A stretch of DNA of 25,843 nt, from the NCBI GenBank assembly GCA_964644025.1, contig CAZXVW010000038.1, forward strand, positions 1 to 25,843, read 5' to 3'. Shown piece after piece: positions 15,289 through 23,979 of this stretch. The stretch comes from CAZXVW01 sp964644025. GTDB taxonomy: Bacteria > Acidobacteriota > Terriglobia > Bryobacterales > Bryobacteraceae. Both the position numbers and the translations under genes were made by a program. How positions within the stretch are numbered: the first letter of the stretch is position 1; every line of letters starts with the position of its first letter. The notes under the pieces were generated by a model. It saw nothing but the letters and a program-made list of their open reading frames with translations. It did not search any database and had not been told where the DNA came from.

Positions 15289-17466
15289 TTGCTTTCCGTC
15301 CCACTCATCCTGCTCGGAGCGGCGGCCACGCTGGTGGCGGCTTACTCGCTGGGCCGGCTGCTGCTCAGGGACGGCCGGTGGCCTCGCACCATTTACTTCG
15401 CGATCGGCGCGGCCGTACTCAGCCACGTAATCTTCGTGTTGCTGGCGGCCGGGGCCGGCCGGGGCACAGTACTGGCCGGGCTGGTGCTCGGGCTTTCGTC
15501 GGCCTCGCTCCGGCCGGGAGCGTGGCGGACCGGGGCGCCCCCGTCCTCCATGGCGCGGATGAGCCGGCCGGTGAAGCTCGCTTTCGGCGCCGTGCTGGCT
15601 GTCTTCGGCGTCTTTTACCTGGTCCACGCCATGGCTCCGGAGATCCAGCCCGACGCAAGCACCTACCATCTCGGCCTGGTGCGGGAATGGCTGCGGCTAG
15701 GCGGCTTCCCCGCCCGGGCCGGCTTTTACGAGATGCTGCCCCAGGGGCTGGAGATGTTGTTCACCCCGGCCTACGCCATCGGGCGGCATTCGGCCGCCAA
15801 GCTCGTCCACTTCGGGTTCTTGGTCATGACGGTGCCGCTGCTCGTCCATCTGATCCGGCAAATGAAGCTGCCGGACTGGACCGCCGCCGCAACCGCGGTG
15901 TTGTACGTTTGCTCGCCGGTGGTAGGCATCACCGGCACCACCGCTTATAACGACGCGGCTCTGGTGTTTTTCATTCTGGTCACCTTCTACCTGGTGGCGC
16001 GCTGGGACGCTGAAAGAGAAGACCGCCAACTGCTCGCCGCCGGTCTGGCCGCCGGTTTTTGTTATTCGATCAAGTTCACCGGGCTGCTGGTGGCGCCGGC
16101 GGCGCTGGTCTTCGTGCTGGCGCGGCACCGGAGGCGCGCGCTGCTGTTCGCCGCGGCCGCTTTCCTGATGATCGCTCCGTGGATGACGCGCAATGCCCTG
16201 CGCACGGGCAATCCGCTGGCGCCGTTGTTTAATTCGGTATTCCCCAATCCCTATTTCCATGTCTCCACCGAGCATCAACTCGGCCAGACGTTGCGCTCGT
16301 ACGGGGGAATCAGCGCCGCGGACCTCCCGGTGGACCTCACGGTGCGAGGTGAGAAGCTGCAGGGTCTGATCGGGCCCCTGTTCTTGCTGGCCCCGGTGGC
16401 CCTGTTGGCCGCTCGGCGGCGGACGGGGCGCCTGGTGCTGCTGGCGGCGGCGATGCTGGCCGTGCCGTGGCTGTTTAATCTTGGGGCGCGGTTTCTGATG
16501 CCGGCCCTGGTGTTCCTGGCGTTGGCGATGACGCTGGCGCTGCCCCGGCGGCTGGCGCTGGGAGTGGCCGCATTGCACGCAGTGATCTGCCTGCCACCCG
16601 TCGCCGGCCTGTACGCCGGAGACAATGCCTGGATGCTCCACGGGCTTCCCTGGCGGGCGGCGTTACGAATCGAGAGCGAATCGGAGTATCTCGAAGCCGC
16701 GCTGCCCACTTACCGGATTGCGGAAATGGTCCAGCGGCGGGTTCCCGCCGGCGGGCGCGTTTTGGACCTGGTGAGCGCGCCGCGCGCCTACTTCGACGCG
16801 GTCGCAATCGAGCCGTGGCATTCGGCGGCGGCCGGGCGTGCAGCGGACGCGCTGCGAACCGGCTCGATGGTGGGCCGCGGCGTGTTCGTCGAACTTTCCG
16901 CGCAGTGGCGCGAGCAGCGGCTTTCAGCGCTCCGGATTCACCAGGCGGCGAAAGACTCCCGGCCATGGAGCATCCAGGAGCTCCGGCTTTTCCGCGGCGC
17001 CGGCCGGATCAAGCCGCGCCAAAAGTGGCGGCTCGCCGCCCGGCCGAACATCTGGGAAGCTCCGCTGGCCATCGACGGGAACCTGGTGACCCGCTGGGCG
17101 ACGTGGGAGCCCGCGCGCCCGGACATGTATTTCGAGGTCGTCTTCGATCCTCCTCAGCAGCTCACCGGAGCGTCGCTGATGTGCCTGGAGGAAGAACAGC
17201 AAGCGCGCATCGCGTTTCTTGGCCGGGACCCGGCCGGCGGCTGGCGGCGGCTGGCCGGCGAGCCGCACATCGCATTACAGCCGGAGCTGAATCTTCGGCG
17301 CAGTGCGATGCGGGCGGTCCGCCGCGAGGGCTTTGCCTACATCCTGGCTCCGGTGGCCTCGGCCCACTACGCCGGCCTCGGCGCCAGCCTGGTCGAACAC
17401 GCGGCCGAATGGGGGGTGAAGCCGGTAGCGCGGGCGGGGCCGGTATGCCTGATCCGGACTGATTGA
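15289..17466 (+). CDS. GT-C-type membrane glycosyltransferase (family 39-like) with discoidin-like C-terminal domain
   Basis: This large integral membrane protein (725 residues, about ten hydrophobic helices before residue 455) has the layout of ArnT/PMT-type GT-C enzymes, which use polyprenyl-phosphate sugars on the outer face of the membrane. The first loop contains IQPDASTYHLGLVREW; the Asp and Tyr-His fit the usual acidic GT-C motif. The soluble C-terminus includes AIDGNLVTRWATWEP near residues 594-608, close to the A-DGN-x-x-TRW pattern of F5/8 type C (discoidin-like) domains, followed by MYFEVVFDPPQQLTGASL. The start is TTG, with no other in-frame start before the first helix; the ATG at 15281 is out of frame. 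Donor and acceptor are unknown. Confidence 0.7.
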   Translation: MLSVPLILLGAAATLVAAYSLGRLLLRDGRWPRTIYFAIGAAVLSHVIFVLLAAGAGRGTVLAGLVLGLSSASLRPGAWRTGAPPSSMARMSRPVKLAFGAVLAVFGVFYLVHAMAPEIQPDASTYHLGLVREWLRLGGFPARAGFYEMLPQGLEMLFTPAYAIGRHSAAKLVHFGFLVMTVPLLVHLIRQMKLPDWTAAATAVLYVCSPVVGITGTTAYNDAALVFFILVTFYLVARWDAEREDRQLLAAGLAAGFCYSIKFTGLLVAPAALVFVLARHRRRALLFAAAAFLMIAPWMTRNALRTGNPLAPLFNSVFPNPYFHVSTEHQLGQTLRSYGGISAADLPVDLTVRGEKLQGLIGPLFLLAPVALLAARRRTGRLVLLAAAMLAVPWLFNLGARFLMPALVFLALAMTLALPRRLALGVAALHAVICLPPVAGLYAGDNAWMLHGLPWRAALRIESESEYLEAALPTYRIAEMVQRRVPAGGRVLDLVSAPRAYFDAVAIEPWHSAAAGRAADALRTGSMVGRGVFVELSAQWREQRLSALRIHQAAKDSRPWSIQELRLFRGAGRIKPRQKWRLAARPNIWEAPLAIDGNLVTRWATWEPARPDMYFEVVFDPPQQLTGASLMCLEEEQQARIAFLGRDPAGGWRRLAGEPHIALQPELNLRRSAMRAVRREGFAYILAPVASAHYAGLGASLVEHAAEWGVKPVARAGPVCLIRTD

Positions 17467-17487
17467 GGAAGCTGTCCCGGCGCAGCC

Positions 17488-18225
17488 TCAGCCGGCTTGG
17501 GCGGAAGGCTGCCGGTCGGCGGCGGTTTCCTTGCGCACCGGCAGAATCCCCAGCAAGTGCCAGTTCCCCACCCGGTCGCTGCGCGCCACGGCCACGGGGC
17601 GGTACCCGGCGGCGGCAAACAGCCGGGCGGCTTCCAGGGCCGCTTCCGAATCCGTCTCTGTCGTCTCGCACAGGGGCAAAATCGTGAGTGGGTCGCCCTT
17701 GGTCACCCGGACCCGGTGATGGTCCGGCTCTTCCAGCAGCGCTTCGCTGCGCCCGGTGGCGGCGTTTTCCTCTTGATAGGAAATCAGGCGCCAGCCCGGC
17801 GGGATCGGCGGCAGCGCGGTTTCCCGCAACAAGAGAATGTCCAGCGGATCGCCGCTGGATCTCTGTGACGCCATGGCGGCGAAACTCACCAGCAACTCCG
17901 GGTCCAGGCCCTCGGCGCAGTAAGGGTTTCCCAGACTAAGCCGGACCGCCTGCTGGCCAGTTGCGGTCCGTACCGGAGACGGCATCACCCGGGAGTCCCC
18001 GGCCGGCGGCTCCTCCGGCTCCCCGCCGCGGGCCACCCATTTCCGGCTGGCGAGCCCCAACCACCCGCCGGCGAACACAATGGCAATGAGCAAGGAAATC
18101 ACCACGTCCCCGAAGCTCGGCTTGCCAGGCGCTGCCGCCAGGAAGCCGTTGAGAGCCGGCAGCCAATGGGCCCCGGCCACCGACCATACAGGAACGGGAG
18201 CGGCGAAAACATTCACGCCAAACAT
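17488..18225 (-). CDS. Membrane-anchored stand-alone P-type ATPase nucleotide-binding domain (plasma-membrane H+-ATPase type), degenerate
   Basis: The start at 18225 has GGAGG seven bases upstream and clears the htrA stop. The 245-residue product has one membrane helix (about 37-60). Residues about 94-232 resemble the N domain of P3A H+-ATPases such as yeast Pma1. LSLGNPYCAEGLDPELL aligns with LSLHEPYTVEGVSPDDL, GRSEALLEEP with the KRTEA region, RVTKGDPLTIL with the KGAP loop, and GYRPVAVARSD with GFRALGVAR, then NWHLLGILPV at the domain end. The phosphorylation motif DKTGTLT that should precede LSL reads RTATGQQ, so the catalytic Asp is gone, and the adenine-binding FDP motif is also lost. 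There is no P domain, actuator domain or ion channel. It probably binds a partner or ligand rather than pumping. It is the gene after htrA. The homology reading comes from memory of the family. Confidence 0.65.
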   Translation of the reverse strand: MFGVNVFAAPVPVWSVAGAHWLPALNGFLAAAPGKPSFGDVVISLLIAIVFAGGWLGLASRKWVARGGEPEEPPAGDSRVMPSPVRTATGQQAVRLSLGNPYCAEGLDPELLVSFAAMASQRSSGDPLDILLLRETALPPIPPGWRLISYQEENAATGRSEALLEEPDHHRVRVTKGDPLTILPLCETTETDSEAALEAARLFAAAGYRPVAVARSDRVGNWHLLGILPVRKETAADRQPSAQAG

Positions 18226-18268
18226 CGCTTTCCCTCCCCAGATCACCGCTTTGCGAGCCGCCGAAGCG

Positions 18269-18302
18269 GGAAGGGGCCGGACGCCGCGCCCGGCCCCCTT
18301 CC
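18269..18302 (-). promoter_or_regulatory. Strong GC hairpin between htrA and the downstream gene
   Basis: A 12-base arm (18269-18280) pairs with 18289-18302 with one or two unpaired C bases and an eight-base loop. It lies just after the htrA stop in the direction of transcription. No T run follows on the minus strand, so it is more likely an mRNA-stabilising or partial-attenuation element than a full terminator. Confidence 0.45.
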
Positions 18303-18310
18303 GGGAGCGC

Positions 18311-19795
18311 TCAGGGCTCAATCGCCACGTATTCGGTGTTGCCGCCCCGGTTGACCAGCAGCAGCACGGCGCGGCTGCCGGCCTCGCGCACGGCCCGCTG
18401 GAACGAGGCCACGTCACGGACCGGTTTGCGGTTTACCTCCTCAATGACATCGCCGCGGCGCAAGCCGGCCTCATAGGCGGGCGAATCCGGATCGACATCG
18501 GTCACCACGACGCCGAACACGTTGGCGCCCACGCCGAGCTGGCGCGCCACCTGCGGCGTCAACTCGTCCACCGAGACGCCATCCAGGGCCCCACGGTATC
18601 CCGGCCCCTGACCAGCAGGACCCGAGCCGCCCGGCATCTCATTCAGCCTAACGCTGACCTCCATCGGTTGACCGTCACGAATGATGCCGAGTTTCACAAC
18701 CGTACCGGGAGGCGTCAGGGAAATCGAAAGCCGGAGCTTGCGGGCGCTGTCAATGGGCTTGCCATTCAGCGTGGTCACAATATCACCCCGCTTCAGGCCG
18801 GCCTTGTCAGCCGCGCTGCCCGGCTCGATGTCACTCAACAAGGCGCCGGCGCCCTTCTCCACCCCGAACTGCCGGGCAATGGCCGGCGTAACATCCTGCA
18901 CCACAGCGCCGAGGTAACCGCGCCGCACCTTGCCATGTTTGAGAATCTGGTCCATCACGTTCCGGGCGAGATTGATCGGGATGGCGAACCCGATGCCGTT
19001 ATTGGCGCCGGAAGGCCCGATAATCGCGGTATTGATTCCGATCAACTGCCCCCGGTTGTTGATCAGGGCGCCGCCGGAGTTGCCGGGATTGATGGCCGCA
19101 TCGGTCTGAATGAAGTCCTCATAGTCCTCAATGCCGAGATTGCCGCGGCTGGTGGCGCTGACAATTCCCATGGTCACGGTCTGGCCGACGCCGAACGGCT
19201 CCCCGATGGCCAGGACGATGTCGCCCACGCGAACCCTGGAGGAATCGCCGAATGGCATCACCGGCAGCCCGGTGGCGTCGATTTTGAGGACCGCAATGTC
19301 GGTCTTCGGGTCCGTGCCCACGATCTTGGCGGGGAACTCCCGCTTATCCGTTAAGGTGACGCGGACCTTGGTAGCCGAATCGACCACGTGGCTGTTGGTC
19401 AGGATGTAACCGTCCGAAGATACGATGACGCCGGAACCCAGGCCCTTTTCGCTGCGGCGACGCGGCACCTGAAAAAACGGCCCTTCACCGCCGAAAAACT
19501 GGCGGAAAAATGGATCGACAAAGGGATTTCCCTGGTAGTTCTCCGTGACGGTTTTGGTAGTGTAAACGCTCACTACCGTGGATTCCACCCGGGAAATGAC
19601 ATCCGCGAATCCGTCCGCCGGAATGGTGGCCGGAGCGGGAGCCGGCGCGGCCTTGACCGCGGCGGCCGGCGCCCCGTCGGCCGCGTGCAACGCCCCGGAA
19701 CTCGCCAGCGCTCCGGCAAACGCACCGACGGCGCCGGCCAGCACAACGGCCAGCGTCCGATTGCCGAATCGTTTCCAAATCTGCGAAAGCCTCAT
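18311..19795 (-). CDS. degP: DegP/HtrA-family periplasmic serine protease
   Basis: This is an envelope protease-chaperone that degrades misfolded proteins outside the cytoplasmic membrane. The 494-residue protein has an N-terminal signal or anchor helix (about 14-38), then an Ala/Pro linker. The trypsin-like domain carries the full catalytic triad: H136 in LTNSHVV, D166 in DPKTDIAVLKI, and S240 in NPGNSGGALIN. Two PDZ domains follow (about 290-380 and 395-490), each with a GYLG/GVxV-type start and an AGLKRGD or AGLRRGD segment, matching the Do family. AAGGAGGT lies five bases before the ATG, one of the strongest sites in the window. It is downstream of a two-component pair and upstream of the ATPase-like gene. 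Confidence 0.95.
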   Translation of the reverse strand: MRLSQIWKRFGNRTLAVVLAGAVGAFAGALASSGALHAADGAPAAAVKAAPAPAPATIPADGFADVISRVESTVVSVYTTKTVTENYQGNPFVDPFFRQFFGGEGPFFQVPRRRSEKGLGSGVIVSSDGYILTNSHVVDSATKVRVTLTDKREFPAKIVGTDPKTDIAVLKIDATGLPVMPFGDSSRVRVGDIVLAIGEPFGVGQTVTMGIVSATSRGNLGIEDYEDFIQTDAAINPGNSGGALINNRGQLIGINTAIIGPSGANNGIGFAIPINLARNVMDQILKHGKVRRGYLGAVVQDVTPAIARQFGVEKGAGALLSDIEPGSAADKAGLKRGDIVTTLNGKPIDSARKLRLSISLTPPGTVVKLGIIRDGQPMEVSVRLNEMPGGSGPAGQGPGYRGALDGVSVDELTPQVARQLGVGANVFGVVVTDVDPDSPAYEAGLRRGDVIEEVNRKPVRDVASFQRAVREAGSRAVLLLVNRGGNTEYVAIEP

Positions 19796-20084
19796 AACAG
19801 ACCTCCTTCCCTAAATACCCGCACTTGCCGGTCTCAGGCCGGCCGAATCCATTACTTCGAGGCGCAAGAGGGCCCCACGTACCGGCCCCGCGCCGAACGG
19901 CGGCGCCGGCGGGCTGGCAGGCTGACGGAGGGGGATCCGGCCGTCTCCGCGCGGTACCGCGGGCGGTACGGGCGAGCAGGGGGGACACCCCCGCGTGGCA
20001 TTCGCCAAACGAGGGCTGGGATTCCCGTACCGTCCTGTTCGAGAGAACCGGGTTCGCGTTGCCCTCATCTTGCGCCTCTGCCTG
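19796..20084. other. Long htrA upstream region with inverted repeat
   Basis: The gap between the regulator stop and the htrA start is about 330 bases. It has the htrA Shine-Dalgarno at 19801-19808 and a G5/C5 hairpin near 19980-19991. CGGTACGGG (19964-19972) and CCCGTACCG (20024-20032) form a perfect nine-base inverted repeat. Several short frames cross it, but none has a start site or a protein-like composition. The htrA promoter is presumably here or under the TAAG boxes, but I could not place it. Confidence 0.35.
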
Positions 20085-20126
20085 TAAGGATATGGGCAAA
20101 GGCGTTAAGAAACCGTAAGGAGAGGG

Positions 20127-20141
<15 letters not shown>
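20085..20141 (-). promoter_or_regulatory. Helically phased TAAG direct repeats, possible OmpR/KdpE-family binding site
   Basis: On the plus strand TAAG occurs at 20085, 20106, 20116 and 20138, three of the four in a GTAAGG context and the one at 20106 as GTTAAGA. Spacings of 21, 10 and 22 bases are close to whole turns of the helix, the usual layout for dimers of OmpR/PhoB-family regulators. The array lies upstream of htrA, and its last box falls inside the 3' end of the regulator gene. The assignment to this regulator is inference. Confidence 0.35.
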
Positions 20142-20837
<696 letters not shown>

Positions 20838-20841
20838 CCTG

Positions 20842-22278
20842 CTATTCCCTCGCCACCGGCAGAGAACACCGGAACACAGACCCGGCGCCGGGGGTGCTCT
20901 CCACCCAGATTCGCCCACCGGCGGCTTCAACAATGGCCTTGGCAATCGCCAGGCCCATTCCGGTGCCGGGGACGCGCCGCTGTTCGTTTGCGCCGCGGTA
21001 AAACTTCTCGAACACCATCGCCTGCTCCTGGAGGGGGATGCCCGGGCCGGAGTCCTGCACGCTCACGATCATTTCCCCGTCCCGCCGCCGGGCCGATACG
21101 CGGATCGGGGCGCCCTCCGGCGAATATTTATCCGCGTTGTCGAGCAGTTGCTTCAACGCCTGGCGAACGAGGCGCAAATCCACCTCCACGCGCGGCGCCG
21201 CCGGAATGTCCAGTTCGACCGGCCGGCCGTGGTCGCTGAGGGGCAACTCCTCCAGGGCGGCGCGGACCAGGTCTTCCACGCGGCACGGAGCCGGATCCAT
21301 CCGCACAATCCCCGTCTCCAGCCGGGCCACCTCGATCGCCTTGCCCACCAGCGACGAGAGATGGTCCGTCTCCTCGTGGATGATGTTGAGCAATTCGGTC
21401 CGCACGGTGCTTCCAGTGTCGCCGGGGGCCTCCATGGCGGTGACCGCCATTTTGATCGAGGTCAGCGGCGTTTTGAAATCGTGGGCCACCGCGTCCAGGA
21501 CGGCCGATTTCAACTCCTGGCTCTTGCGAAAGGCCTCCGCCTCGGCGGCCTGCTCGGCGGCCCGGATCCGCTCCAGGCCAGCCGAAAGCAGGCTGGCGAT
21601 GGCTTCCGTGGTGGACAGGGTGATCCAGGGACCCCGGAGAGCGATGGCGCCGGCGACGTCCCCGGCCAGCCGGATCGGGGCGACGCAGTCGCCTCCGGCG
21701 GCGCGAAAGGCTGCGCCGGAGCTCGAAGCGCGCAACAGGTCGCGTTCGTCAATTAAAGAGGACTCGGCCCCCCGCCGCTGCGTGCTGGCCAGCCCGGCGT
21801 CATAGAAAGCCGCCCCCCTGGACTCGAACACCGACAGGGCGCTACGGAAGAAAACCTCGACGGCGCCGTCGGCGTCACTGCTGGCCAAAAGCCCGCGGCT
21901 CAACGAATTCAGCCGTTCGAGATCCGCGCGGCGGCGCTCGGCCTCCCGCGCGCGCCGCTTGGCCCTCATCGAGAGTTCGCTCACCGTGACCGCCGTGGCC
22001 AGGAACGTCACCAGCGCCACCCAGTATTGCGGTGAGGTCAGGCCGGCCCTGGCCTGACCGCGGTAGACAATGTCGAAGGTGGCCGCGGCCAGCGCCGAGG
22101 CGAACACCGCTTCCAGCCGGCCCCAGAGCGTCGCCGCCGCGAGAATCACGAGGATGAATGCCAGGGCCAGGGTCACCGGACTCGCGTGGCGCTGGTAACT
22201 CGCGGTCCAGGCCGGCAGGACAACCACGGCCGTCACGATCGCAACTCGGTAAAGAAACTGGCGAAACCGGAGTGGCAT
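20842..22278 (-). CDS. KdpD-like sensor histidine kinase lacking the N-terminal KdpD/USP domains
   Basis: This is the membrane kinase partner of the adjacent regulator. The start at 22278 (GGAGG three bases before ATG) gives 478 residues. Four closely packed hydrophobic segments at about residues 10-105 resemble the DUF4118 sensor region of KdpD. A GAF-like region (about 130-235) follows, then the phospho-acceptor H266 in AHDFKTPLTSIK. The ATPase domain has LLDNADKYSPEG (N box), DSGPGI (G1) and GTGMGLAIAK (G2). The cytoplasmic KdpD and USP domains that start true KdpD are missing, so it is a short KdpD relative. A start further upstream would overlap the divergent glycosidase gene and is less likely. 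Confidence 0.88.
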   Translation of the reverse strand: MPLRFRQFLYRVAIVTAVVVLPAWTASYQRHASPVTLALAFILVILAAATLWGRLEAVFASALAAATFDIVYRGQARAGLTSPQYWVALVTFLATAVTVSELSMRAKRRAREAERRRADLERLNSLSRGLLASSDADGAVEVFFRSALSVFESRGAAFYDAGLASTQRRGAESSLIDERDLLRASSSGAAFRAAGGDCVAPIRLAGDVAGAIALRGPWITLSTTEAIASLLSAGLERIRAAEQAAEAEAFRKSQELKSAVLDAVAHDFKTPLTSIKMAVTAMEAPGDTGSTVRTELLNIIHEETDHLSSLVGKAIEVARLETGIVRMDPAPCRVEDLVRAALEELPLSDHGRPVELDIPAAPRVEVDLRLVRQALKQLLDNADKYSPEGAPIRVSARRRDGEMIVSVQDSGPGIPLQEQAMVFEKFYRGANEQRRVPGTGMGLAIAKAIVEAAGGRIWVESTPGAGSVFRCSLPVARE

Positions 22279-22303
22279 CAACCTCCGCACGCTTGGAGTC
22301 TCA

Positions 22304-22309
22304 ATTATA
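22304..22309 (-). promoter_or_regulatory. -10 box for the kinase-regulator operon
   Basis: On the minus strand this reads TATAAT, a perfect -10 hexamer, about 25 bases before the kinase start. That leaves a leader of about 19 bases that includes the GGAGG site. The -35 region is weak (TTGGCC at a 19-base spacing). Confidence 0.45.
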
Positions 22310-22341
22310 CGTGCCCGCGCTGGCCGGAGGCCAAAACCTCG

Positions 22342-22347
22342 TATACT
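22342..22347 (+). promoter_or_regulatory. -10 box for the glycosidase gene, leaderless arrangement
   Basis: TATACT ends seven bases before the ATG at 22355, so transcription would begin at about the start codon. There is no Shine-Dalgarno. The box is divergent from the kinase promoter only about 35 bases away. Confidence 0.45.
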
Positions 22348-22354
22348 GGCATCC

Positions 22355-23956
22355 ATGAACCGAAGGAGATTTCTTGGGGCAGCTCTCCCGGCCAGCCTGA
22401 GCGCCATGGCTCAAGGACAAGAGCCGGACACCAGCAACGCCGCCGTGCTGGAGGTGGATCCCCGGCCGCGTTTCGATCTCTCCCCCTTCCTGTACATGCA
22501 GTTCATGGAACCGCTCGGCGTCACCGACGGCTCGGTGGAAGCCGCCTGGGACCATGACCGGCAGGCGTGGCGGGAGGACGTGGTGGCCGCCACCCGGGAC
22601 CTGGCGCCGGCCATGATTCGCTGGGGCGGGATCTTCACGGATTACTACCGCTGGCGGGAAGGCGTCGGGCCGCGCGCCGCCCGCGTGCCAATGCGGAACC
22701 TGCGGTGGGGCGGGCTGGAGAGCAACCAGGTCGGCACGGCTGAGTTTGTGGATTTCTGCCGCCAGGTGGGCGCCGAACCGCTCATCTGCGTCAATTTCGA
22801 GTCCGACGGCCGGCAACGCTACCAGAAAGCCGACGGGAAGATCAGAACGGCGGACGCCGGCGAAGCGGCCGCCTGGGTCGCCTATTCGAACCAGCCTGAC
22901 CATCCCGAACGCCGGGCCCACGGGGCGCCGAAACCATACAGCATCCGCTACTGGCAAATCGGAAACGAAACTTCCTATAACCGCCAGGGGTTCGACCTGG
23001 AGACGGCCCGGCGGAAAACCGTCGAGTTCGCCCGCGCCATGCGGCGGGCCGATCCCGGCATCCGGTTGATCGGCTGGGGCGACAGCGGCTGGGCGGCGAA
23101 GATGATCGAGGCGGCCGGCGAGCTGCTCGACTACGTCGCCTTTCATCACATGTTCAACCCCGACTCGAAAGAGGAGCCCGTGTTGGCCTGGGGCCGGTAC
23201 CGGCAAGACCCGGCGCGCACCTGGGAGCAGTTGATGAACGCCTGGAAGCTCCACGACGCTAAGATCCGCCGGGTGCGGGAAAGCCTCGGCGGCCGCAAGT
23301 TTCCCCTGGCGATGACCGAATGCCATTACAGCATCCCCGGCCGCAACCGCTGCGAGGTTCTCTCCACCTGGGCCGCCGGCGTCTCCTACGCGCGCCTGCT
23401 GAACGTACACGAACGCCACGGGGATCTGTTGAAGATCGCCACCGCGGCCGATTTCTGCGGCACCCGCTGGCAGAACAACGCCGTTATGATCCCGGTACCG
23501 CGCGGCCGGTCTTTTCTGATGCCGGTGGCGCACGTGATGCGGCTGTACCGGCGCCACGGGGGAGAGCAAGCACTTCGGGTGCGCCGTGCGCCTTCCGCGC
23601 TCGACGTGACGGCCAGCCGGACCGGCAGCCGCTTGTTCCTCCACGTTGTCAACACGAGCCGAACGCGCTCCGTGGCGGCGGAGCTTCGTGTACCGGGCCA
23701 GAGCCTCGCCGGTGGGATCGTGTACGAGATCGCCGCAGATCCGGAACTGGAAATCCTGGGCAACGATCCGGAACTGCTGAAACCGCGCGAGCGGGCCGTT
23801 CCAGCCGACGGCCGGTGGAGCTTCCCGCCGGCCTCGGTTTCGGCGGTCGAGGTGGAATTGCGCGCGGCCGCTCCGGCAAGGGCCGGGGCGGCAAGCGTAG
23901 CGCCGTGGGGCGAGCAGAGCGCGAGCGGGCACAACCACGGCATGCATCGGGGTTAG
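22355..23956 (+). CDS. Tat-signalled GH51-like alpha-L-arabinofuranosidase-type glycosidase
   Basis: The 533-residue protein starts MNRRRFLGAALPAS, a twin-arginine-type signal ending near AMAQG. The catalytic TIM barrel shows RWGGIFTDYYRWREGVGP (about 89-106), typical of the substrate-binding start of clan GH-A arabinofuranosidases. The acid/base glutamate E205 is in YWQIGNE, and a likely nucleophile is E322 in MTECHYS. The domain after about residue 380 has a beta-sandwich look (LFLHVVNTS), as in GH51. The last 25 or so residues are an Ala/Gly/His-rich extension without a clear role. Substrate is uncertain; arabinan or arabinoxylan side chains are the usual ones. No operon partner precedes it; the deacetylase-like gene follows after 23 bases. 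Confidence 0.72.
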   Translation: MNRRRFLGAALPASLSAMAQGQEPDTSNAAVLEVDPRPRFDLSPFLYMQFMEPLGVTDGSVEAAWDHDRQAWREDVVAATRDLAPAMIRWGGIFTDYYRWREGVGPRAARVPMRNLRWGGLESNQVGTAEFVDFCRQVGAEPLICVNFESDGRQRYQKADGKIRTADAGEAAAWVAYSNQPDHPERRAHGAPKPYSIRYWQIGNETSYNRQGFDLETARRKTVEFARAMRRADPGIRLIGWGDSGWAAKMIEAAGELLDYVAFHHMFNPDSKEEPVLAWGRYRQDPARTWEQLMNAWKLHDAKIRRVRESLGGRKFPLAMTECHYSIPGRNRCEVLSTWAAGVSYARLLNVHERHGDLLKIATAADFCGTRWQNNAVMIPVPRGRSFLMPVAHVMRLYRRHGGEQALRVRRAPSALDVTASRTGSRLFLHVVNTSRTRSVAAELRVPGQSLAGGIVYEIAADPELEILGNDPELLKPRERAVPADGRWSFPPASVSAVEVELRAAAPARAGAASVAPWGEQSASGHNHGMHRG

Positions 23957-23979
23957 AATGGAGCGCCAGGGAAACAGCT

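Noticed and set aside
17488..18417. Longer form of the ATPase-domain protein starting at 18417
   Set aside because: It would overlap the htrA coding region; the ATG at 18225 has a good ribosome site and starts before the membrane helix.
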